This document shows, in pieces, positions 7,392-12,043 of a DNA stretch of 12,043 nucleotides. The position numbers and the translations under genes were made by a program. The notes below the pieces were generated by a model that did not search any database, was not told where the DNA came from, and saw nothing but the letters and a program-made list of their open reading frames with translations. The DNA comes from Candidatus Egerieousia excrementavium (GTDB lineage: Bacteria; Bacteroidota; Bacteroidia; Bacteroidales; UBA932): contig JADINB010000109.1 in assembly GCA_017694275.1 (NCBI GenBank), forward strand, positions 1 through 12,043, given 5' to 3'. The number at the start of each line of letters is the position of its first letter. The stretch's first letter is position 1.

Positions 7392-7399
7392 CAAAGGTA
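7392..7399 (-). promoter_or_regulatory. Putative -7 box for tRNA-Pro
   Basis: On the minus strand this reads TACCTTTG, an exact TAnnTTTG match in the short gap between radA and the tRNA. Transcription would begin near 7387, about 23 bases before the mature 5' end. The expected -33 position falls on the radA stop region and does not show TTG, so the promoter is imperfect. Read-through from radA is an alternative source of the tRNA. Confidence 0.4.
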
Positions 7400-7414
7400 A
7401 AAAATATTTTGGAA

Positions 7415-8809
7415 TTATTTACCCTTTGCAAACAACTCTTTGGCTATCTCCCTAATATTTGAGAGTTTTACCACTTCTATTTCTTTTTCCACCGCAGAGG
7501 CAATGGTACAGAACGAAGATACGTATACTCTCTCGAACCCCAACTTGGCTGCCTCCGCGATTCTTCTCTCTATCTGGCTCACGGGACGGATTTCGCCGCT
7601 AAGCCCCACTTCGGCGGCAAATGCGCTCTTTTCGGGAATCTCCATGTCGAAATTTGAAGAGAGGATGGCTGCAACAACGGCAAGGTCGCATGCCGGGTCT
7701 GTAATCTTCATTCCACCGGCTATATTAAGGAACACGTCTTTCTGTGAGAGCTTAAAGCCTACCCTTTTTTCAAGGACTGCCAGCAGCATGTTCATTCTCC
7801 TTACATCAAAGCCTGTAGCGGAACGCTGCGGCATGCCATAGGCCGCACTGCTGACCAGAGACTGCACCTCAATAAGGAAAGGTCTGGTACCATCCAGCAT
7901 GGCCGCCACGGCTATGCCGCTCAAATCTTTCTCATGCATCGGCATAAACATCTCAGAGGGGTTGACCACCTCCTTGAGGCCACTGTCGGTCATACGGTAG
8001 ACAGCAAGTTCCGCCGTGGAGCCGAACCTGTTTTTTATACTCCTGACTATCCTGTACGAATTGCGCGCGTCACCCTCGAACTGGAGCACCACGTCAACGA
8101 TATGCTCCAGAATCTTGGGGCCGGCTATGACACCGTCCTTGGTAATATGCCCGATTATTATTACCGGTATGCCACTCTCCTTTGCAAAGCGGAGCAGCGA
8201 GGCGGCACACTCCCTTATCTGCGAAATGCTCCCTGCAGAAGCCTCTATCCTTTGCGAACAGATTGTCTGGATTGAATCTATTATCAACAGTTCCGCCCCG
8301 GCAGACTTTGCCTTTTCCAGAATGTTTTCCAGCAGGATTTCCGGCAAGACATAGCAATTTGAACCGGCAGAGGCACTTTCCGACTCAGGCAATGCCGCCG
8401 CAAGCCTGTCGCCCCTCAGTTTTATCTGTCTTGCACTCTCCTCGCCTGAAACATAGAGGGTCTTGAGATGACCGCATGCAAGCGGTATTTGAAGCGAGAG
8501 GGTTGATTTTCCTATTCCCGGCTCTCCGCCTATAAGGACAAGCGAGCCTTTTACCAGGCCTCCCCCCAATACTCTGTCGAACTCGTCAAGCCCCAGGACA
8601 ATACGCTCCTCCTCGCAATTTTCTATCTCTGTAAGTGGCAGGGGTTGCGCCTTGGAGGGTACCCCTGAAAACGGAGAAAGTCCGGAAGAGGGAGAAACAT
8701 TCTCCTCCACCATTGTGTTCCACTCTCCGCATGAAGGGCACCGTCCAAGCCATTTTGCAGACTCGTAACCGCAACTGCCACAAAACCATACTTTTTTACT
8801 TTTAGCCAT
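7415..8809 (-). CDS. radA: DNA repair protein RadA (Sms)
   Basis: This 464-residue ATPase helps process recombination intermediates by extending branched DNA; it acts with RecA in the cytoplasm. Its order of parts is canonical. A four-cysteine zinc finger (C10, C13, C24, C27) comes first, then the RecA-like core with Walker A GGEPGIGKST (94-103), Walker B LLIIDS (174-179) and the RadA signature KNRFG (259-263). A Lon-protease-like domain follows (about 285-464, with LNIAGGMKITDP at 361-372 and the AEVGLSGEIR block at 399-408). The start at 8809 (MAKSKKVWFC) is preferred over an in-frame ATG at 8863. The typical RadA N-terminus begins there, and a strong promoter lies between the two, with its -33 box on the upstream ATG. 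It is the only protein gene on the minus strand here and is followed by tRNA-Pro. Confidence 0.98.
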   Translation of the reverse strand: MAKSKKVWFCGSCGYESAKWLGRCPSCGEWNTMVEENVSPSSGLSPFSGVPSKAQPLPLTEIENCEEERIVLGLDEFDRVLGGGLVKGSLVLIGGEPGIGKSTLSLQIPLACGHLKTLYVSGEESARQIKLRGDRLAAALPESESASAGSNCYVLPEILLENILEKAKSAGAELLIIDSIQTICSQRIEASAGSISQIRECAASLLRFAKESGIPVIIIGHITKDGVIAGPKILEHIVDVVLQFEGDARNSYRIVRSIKNRFGSTAELAVYRMTDSGLKEVVNPSEMFMPMHEKDLSGIAVAAMLDGTRPFLIEVQSLVSSAAYGMPQRSATGFDVRRMNMLLAVLEKRVGFKLSQKDVFLNIAGGMKITDPACDLAVVAAILSSNFDMEIPEKSAFAAEVGLSGEIRPVSQIERRIAEAAKLGFERVYVSSFCTIASAVEKEIEVVKLSNIREIAKELFAKGK

Positions 8810-8833
8810 TACAACCCGATTTCTCCCATTATA

Positions 8834-8863
8834 CAAAGATAATTCAATTCTGCAGCAAGACAA
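8834..8863 (-). promoter_or_regulatory. radA promoter (TTG-N19-TATCTTTG)
   Basis: On the minus strand a TTG at 8863-8861 is followed after exactly 19 bases by TATCTTTG at 8841-8834. Both boxes and the spacing fit the Bacteroidota primary sigma factor consensus. Transcription would start near 8829, about 20 bases before the radA ATG. This placement rules out the longer radA reading frame as the main product. Confidence 0.65.
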
Positions 8864-8941
8864 GTCCGAATTTCATACCGACTGATTAATAAAGCCTTAT
8901 GCTGTTAGTATAAATTATCAAACAATAGTTTTTATAAATTA

Positions 8942-8974
8942 TTTTTGTCGGTTACAAAAAAATTGTTTTCTTTG
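8942..8974 (+). promoter_or_regulatory. Putative promoter of the PepSY-like gene pair
   Basis: TTTTTG (8942-8947, TTG at 8945-8947) is followed after exactly 19 bases by TTTCTTTG (8967-8974), one mismatch from TAnnTTTG. The predicted start near 8979 gives a leader of about 50 bases. A second possible -7 box, TATTTTTG at 8940-8947, matches the consensus exactly but has no TTG at the right distance. The 219-base gap between radA and this gene (8810-9028) therefore holds two divergent promoters and otherwise AT-rich sequence without a small ORF that I would call. Confidence 0.5.
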
Positions 8975-9028
8975 CAAATGAAGAAAAGAAAGCTAAAACA
9001 ATTTGATTAACGTAAAACAATTAGGAAA

Positions 9029-9472
9029 ATGAAAAAAATTCTTGTATTAATCGCAGTTTTGGTTGTCGGATTTCAGGCAAAGGCCGACAATAACATTCCT
9101 GTGACACTTGAGCAGATGCCAGCTCCTGCACAGGAATTTATCAAGACTCACTTTGCAACCAAGACATTGACATTTGCAGTTCATGAAAAGGAATTTTTCG
9201 GAGAGGAGTATGAAGTTCTCTTTACAGACGGGACCACAATGGAATTCGATTCAAAAGGCAATTGGAAATCTGTAAAGTGCAAAAGAGGAGATGTTGTTCC
9301 CTGGCCTGCAGTTCCGGCACAGATTGCACAGTTTATAAACAAGACATACCCGGATGTTCAGGTATATGAAATTGACAAGGACAACAGAGGTTATGAAGTA
9401 AAGCTTACAAACAGGATAGAGCTCGAATTCAACCCTGATTTTCAAGTTGTAGACATGGATTATGATGACTAG
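9029..9472 (+). CDS. Secreted PepSY-like (BLIP-like, DUF2874) protein
   Basis: The protein has 147 residues. The signal peptide MKKILVLIAVLVVGFQAKA is probably cut after A19 and has no lipobox, so the mature protein should be periplasmic or released. The mature part has two sub-repeats (about 28-86 and 92-146), each running PAPAQEFI or PAQIAQFI, then a YP or F-type turn, GYEV or EEYEV, an acidic EFD or EFN strand, and an aromatic or hydrophobic end. This is the pattern of the PepSY-like family (Pfam PepSY_like, formerly DUF2874), noted for similarity to beta-lactamase inhibitor protein. No enzymatic residues are apparent and the biological role of the family is not established. The mature protein is short and acidic and ends MDYDD. 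It overlaps the next, related gene by 11 bases, so the two are probably one operon. A start GAAAATGAAAAAA with an A-rich upstream region is typical for the phylum. Confidence 0.8.
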   Translation: MKKILVLIAVLVVGFQAKADNNIPVTLEQMPAPAQEFIKTHFATKTLTFAVHEKEFFGEEYEVLFTDGTTMEFDSKGNWKSVKCKRGDVVPWPAVPAQIAQFINKTYPDVQVYEIDKDNRGYEVKLTNRIELEFNPDFQVVDMDYDD

Positions 9473-10745
9473 GAAACTTATTTTGACATTTACCGCCCTT
9501 GCCTTCGTGCTGGCAGGGTGCGACAAGGATGATGACGAAGGGAGAAGGAACAAGGCTGTAGAGCAGACGCTCTACCAACTCTACCCGGACGCATCGCACC
9601 TTGACTGGGATTACGACGGAAACTATGTGGTTGTAGACTTCAGGTCTGCAATTGCATCTGCCAACCGCGCGGCAGATTGCGAAGCGTGGTTCGACTATAA
9701 CGGCTCATGGTATATGACTGAATTCGACATACGGTTCAACGAACTGCCAGCAGCTGTAATAAACGCCTTTAATTCAAGTACATACAGTAGTTGGTATGTA
9801 GAAGACGTAGAGCGTATCGACAGAGTTGACTATGCATCGATCTACATTATCCAGGTTGAAGACCGCACAAACTCAAATGACATGGAATACGACCTCTACT
9901 ACGATGCGCAAGGCATCCTGATAAAGGAGATTGCCGACGGGCCCGATTTCGGAGGGAACTACGGAGACTTGCTGCCACCCACGGGCTCAGACTACACTGC
10001 AATCAGAGAGTTCATCAAAAGCAAATATCCCAATGGGCAGATTGTAGACATTGAACGTGACGGCAACGGCTACACAGATGTAGACATCATTGACAACAGA
10101 ATCTCGAAAGACGTGATTTTTGATGCAAGCGGCAACTGGCTTTACACTACATATGAAGTCACATGGACATCGCTGCCCTCAGCAGTATCATCTGCATTCA
10201 GCAGTTCTGCGTACTCAGACTACTACATAGATGACATCGATTTCTATGAAACTGCCGACAACAGCAACTATTACAGGTTCGACCTCGAATCCATCCTTGG
10301 AGACATAAAGATTTACATCACTGAAAACGGAACCGTATCAACCACTGTTCCAGGTTCAGGCGGTTCGGGAACAGGAAGCGACAATCCCGGAGGTGCCGGT
10401 GTAAACCAGACTATCCAGGCCCACATAGAGGTACACTATCCCGGAGCCGTAATATTGGACAAAGATGAAAATGACGGTCTCACTGAGGTTGAAATTCTCT
10501 ATGAAAACACCGTGCTCGAACTCTTCTTCAACGGGAGCAACCAGTGGGTAAAGAGCGAGCAGGACGTAAAGTACAGCGACCTTCCCGCTGCAGTAAAGAG
10601 CCTGATAGACTCCAGCTACTCTGCATACAGAATAGATGACATTGAGCTGGTGGAGACTACAACCGAAAAATATTACAAATTCGACATGGTTCAAGGCAGC
10701 GACTTCATTATGGTAAACATTACAGAAGACGGTACCGTAATATAA
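9462..10745 (+). CDS. Lipoprotein with three PepSY-like (BLIP-like) units, probably surface exposed
   Basis: The protein has 427 residues. The signal peptide has K and R in its n-region and the lipobox LAGC, with lipidated C20. The next residues are DKDDDEG, an acidic run after Lys that fits the Bacteroidota lipoprotein export signal for the cell surface. The rest consists of three related units at about 32-157, 179-292 and 316-427, each made of two sub-repeats like those of the preceding protein. The second half of each unit begins with the same pattern: Ser-rich, Tyr, then YVEDVE (112-117), YIDDID (255-260) or RIDDIE (390-395), and ends near a G-x-(L/V) turn. Units 2 and 3 are joined by a Gly/Ser-rich linker (297-314), units 1 and 2 by a Gly/Pro linker (159-176). 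It is rich in Asp and Tyr and nearly free of Cys. The function is unknown; ligand or protein binding at the surface is an inference. Two adjacent ATGs (9462, 9465) are equivalent starts. Confidence 0.8.
   Translation: MMTRKLILTFTALAFVLAGCDKDDDEGRRNKAVEQTLYQLYPDASHLDWDYDGNYVVVDFRSAIASANRAADCEAWFDYNGSWYMTEFDIRFNELPAAVINAFNSSTYSSWYVEDVERIDRVDYASIYIIQVEDRTNSNDMEYDLYYDAQGILIKEIADGPDFGGNYGDLLPPTGSDYTAIREFIKSKYPNGQIVDIERDGNGYTDVDIIDNRISKDVIFDASGNWLYTTYEVTWTSLPSAVSSAFSSSAYSDYYIDDIDFYETADNSNYYRFDLESILGDIKIYITENGTVSTTVPGSGGSGTGSDNPGGAGVNQTIQAHIEVHYPGAVILDKDENDGLTEVEILYENTVLELFFNGSNQWVKSEQDVKYSDLPAAVKSLIDSSYSAYRIDDIELVETTTEKYYKFDMVQGSDFIMVNITEDGTVI
9555..10742 (+). repeat. Three tandem protein-level repeat units in the PepSY-like lipoprotein gene
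   Basis: Units cover about 9555-9932, 9996-10337 and 10407-10742 (126, 114 and 112 codons). Shared landmarks in order are: an initial helix ending in a Tyr-Pro turn (LYPD, KYPN, HYPG); a short Asp-rich strand; a Gly-x-Trp or Asn-x-Trp turn (GSWY, GNWL, NQWV); LPAAV or LPSAV; then Ser-rich Tyr and the (V/I)(E/D)D(V/I)(E/D) strand. Units 2 and 3 resemble each other more than unit 1, including identical IDDI codon stretches (ATAGATGACAT near 10228 and 10631), which suggests the most recent duplication. Confidence 0.7.
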
Positions 10746-10775
10746 AACAGGCCGGCCTGAGCATAACTTAATTTT

Positions 10776-10822
10776 ATTATCCTTATATTTGTCTGCCACG
10801 ACAGGTATAAGGATAATTTTTT
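10776..10822 (+). terminator. Intrinsic terminator after the PepSY-like lipoprotein gene
   Basis: An inverted repeat with arms 10776-10793 and 10800-10817 forms an 18-bp stem: 12 Watson-Crick pairs, two G-U pairs, then four more Watson-Crick pairs, with a six-base loop TGCCAC. It is followed directly by a T tract through 10822. It lies 30 bases after the stop codon at 10745. The minus strand has no T tract after the stem, so termination is expected only for plus-strand transcripts. The left arm also holds a -7 promoter box. Confidence 0.75.
10784..10791 (+). promoter_or_regulatory. Putative -7 box for the serine hydrolase gene, inside the terminator stem
   Basis: TATATTTG matches TAnnTTTG exactly. 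Transcription would start near 10796, in the terminator loop, so the new transcript would carry only the right arm and would not terminate. The leader would be about 47 bases. No TTG is seen at the usual -33 distance (about 10762-10764 reads CAT), so an activator or another promoter may be needed. A weaker alternative is TTTG at 10788-10791 as -33 with TAATTTTT at 10814-10821. Confidence 0.35.
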
Positions 10823-10842
10823 ATACACTAAATACAAACAAA

Positions 10843-12043
10843 ATGAAAACAACATTCAAAACCCTGACTGCAATCCTTGCCATTGCACTCATTTCGCTCT
10901 CACAACCGTTTGCGGCCTTTGCCGCAGACCATGTGAACGGCCAGAGCACGGCCGACATTGTAAAGGAACTGGACGAATATATTTCCGATGTACGCCAGAC
11001 ATGGCATATTCCCGGTATGGCTGCGGCATTCGCCCTTGACGGCGAAGTCATTCTCGCCAAAGGATACGGTGTAAAGGAAATCGGCGGTACCGAACCTGTC
11101 ACCGAGAAAAGCATCTTCCAGATAGGCTCAGTATCAAAATCCTTTACAGCATCAGTGATAGCATCTCTTGTAGATGAAGGAAAACTCAGCTGGAATGACA
11201 CTGTAAAGAACATTCTGCCAGATTTTGAGATGTACGATCCATGGGTTACAGAGAACATGCAGATAAAGGACATAATGACCCACAAGAGCGGCATTGCCGG
11301 CCAGGTTGGCACATATATACCCAATCTGGGCTACGACAGAGACGATGTCTACAAGATGCTTGCCCGCATCAAGCCCGCCTACAGTTTCAGAGGCGATTTC
11401 AGGTACAATAACATTACTTTCATCATTGCTGCAAAAATCATAGAGAAGGTTACAGGAAAGAGCTGGGAGGAGAATGTTCAGGAACGTATATTCAATCCTC
11501 TGGGAATGACAGGTTCAGGTGTAAACGGAGAATTCTTCAAGGATGCGGCAGAGGCAACAACCCCTCACTCCTACTATTTCTACAAGGATTCAATATATGT
11601 AGATGCCCTTCACGGAGACGACCAGGCACTCTGGTGGCTTACAGTCATAGGGCCTGCAGGTTCTGTCTGCTCTTCTGTAGAAGATATGATAAAATATGCT
11701 GAATTCCACCGCCAGAACGGCCTTGTAGGCGACAAACAGGTCATTTCAGAAGAACAGGTGAAATATCTGCACAAAGGGCAATCAATTTCATCGCAATACG
11801 ACAACCGGATCACACTGTACGGCAACTGCTGGTACGTAGAGCAGAACGACCGGTACAGAGTCTATTTCCACACAGGCACGACATGGGGAATGACTGCACT
11901 CTGCTTCTATGTACCCCAAATCAAATTCAGCGGTGTAATCCTGGTGAACTGCGAAGCGGGAGAGAACCCGCGCTACTCGATAATGAGAAGGGCGATAGAC
12001 ATGATCATGGGTGCGCCAGTCAACAAATATTCAGACGAATTCA
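10843..12043 (+). CDS. Beta-lactamase-fold serine hydrolase, exported (3' end cut by window)
   Basis: The frame stays open for 400 codons to the window edge with no stop, so the C-terminus is missing. A signal peptide (KTTFK, hydrophobic core, then AAFAA) is probably cut near residues 27-28. The fold is that of class C beta-lactamases, penicillin-binding proteins and related esterases (PF00144). The three active-site motifs are present: S96-V-S-K99 with serine nucleophile and lysine, Y188-N-N190, and H343-T-G345 in place of KTG. THKSGI (146-151), NPLGM (218-222) and GPAGSVCSS (270-278) are further family marks. HTG rather than KTG is usual in the esterase, aminopeptidase and D-peptidase branches, so resistance to beta-lactams should not be assumed. 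Many relatives carry a C-terminal DUF3471-type domain, which could lie beyond the edge. It is separated from the upstream PepSY-like genes by a terminator and probably has its own promoter. The actual substrate cannot be read from the sequence. Confidence 0.9.
   Translation, partial: MKTTFKTLTAILAIALISLSQPFAAFAADHVNGQSTADIVKELDEYISDVRQTWHIPGMAAAFALDGEVILAKGYGVKEIGGTEPVTEKSIFQIGSVSKSFTASVIASLVDEGKLSWNDTVKNILPDFEMYDPWVTENMQIKDIMTHKSGIAGQVGTYIPNLGYDRDDVYKMLARIKPAYSFRGDFRYNNITFIIAAKIIEKVTGKSWEENVQERIFNPLGMTGSGVNGEFFKDAAEATTPHSYYFYKDSIYVDALHGDDQALWWLTVIGPAGSVCSSVEDMIKYAEFHRQNGLVGDKQVISEEQVKYLHKGQSISSQYDNRITLYGNCWYVEQNDRYRVYFHTGTTWGMTALCFYVPQIKFSGVILVNCEAGENPRYSIMRRAIDMIMGAPVNKYSDEF

Noticed and set aside
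7290..7414. Integration site (attachment site) at the tRNA-Pro gene
   Set aside because: No integrase gene and no repeated copy of the tRNA 3' end were noticed in the window, and both sides hold housekeeping genes.
8016..8354. Plus-strand open frames opposite radA
   Set aside because: They fall within the conserved RadA ATPase core and translate to low-complexity Ser/Leu/Arg-rich sequence without family features.
8810..8863. 18-residue N-terminal extension of RadA from an upstream ATG
   Set aside because: The radA promoter -7 box (8834-8841) lies inside the extension and the -33 TTG coincides with the upstream ATG, so the main transcript would start after it. The RadA family begins at MAKSK.
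10821..11324. 167-codon minus-strand open frame opposite the serine hydrolase
   Set aside because: The plus strand carries all three active-site motifs and a signal peptide; the minus frame shows no domain.
10843..12043. Calling the hydrolase a beta-lactamase resistance gene
   Set aside because: The third motif is HTG rather than KTG and the overall pattern fits the broad esterase/peptidase branch, so a resistance role is not supported.

Overview
The window looks like chromosomal DNA of a member of the Bacteroidota, most likely order Bacteroidales. The evidence is the recurrent promoter element TAnnTTTG upstream of most transcription starts (several with a TTG box exactly 19 bases upstream), weak or absent Shine-Dalgarno sequences, a tRNA gene without encoded CCA, and the gene content: guaB followed by SurA-like and OstA-like envelope genes, and PepSY-like (BLIP-like) secreted proteins. 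Base composition by eye is a little under 50% GC, with frequent ATA, AGA and AGG codons. I cannot name the genus from sequence alone.

Layout. (1) 79-1502: two overlapping plus-strand genes, a YhcH/YjgK/YiaL-family protein and a radical SAM protein of the YhcC/YtqA type. A -7 box pointing out of the window at bases 8-15 implies a divergent gene to the left. (2) 1547-7286: a tight four-gene plus-strand operon: guaB (IMP dehydrogenase), a SurA-like lipoprotein without a recognisable rotamase domain, a SurA/PpiC-type periplasmic chaperone with two parvulin domains, and a long OstA/LptA-like protein. The last three are exported and together suggest outer-membrane protein and LPS assembly work. (3) 7291-8809, minus strand: tRNA-Pro(CGG) and radA, converging on the OstA-like gene. 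(4) 9029-10745: two overlapping plus-strand genes for PepSY-like proteins. The first is periplasmic with one unit (two sub-repeats). The second is a lipoprotein with three such units and an acidic sequence after its cysteine that fits a surface-export signal. (5) 10843 to the right edge: a beta-lactamase-fold serine hydrolase, cut off by the window end, preceded by a strong 18-bp hairpin terminator that contains the likely promoter box of the hydrolase.

Most of the window is ordinary housekeeping and envelope biogenesis. The least explained part is 9029-12043: a tandem family of small acidic repeat proteins, one probably on the cell surface, next to a penicillin-recognising-fold hydrolase. 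No mobile elements, CRISPR arrays, riboswitches or frameshifted genes were found.
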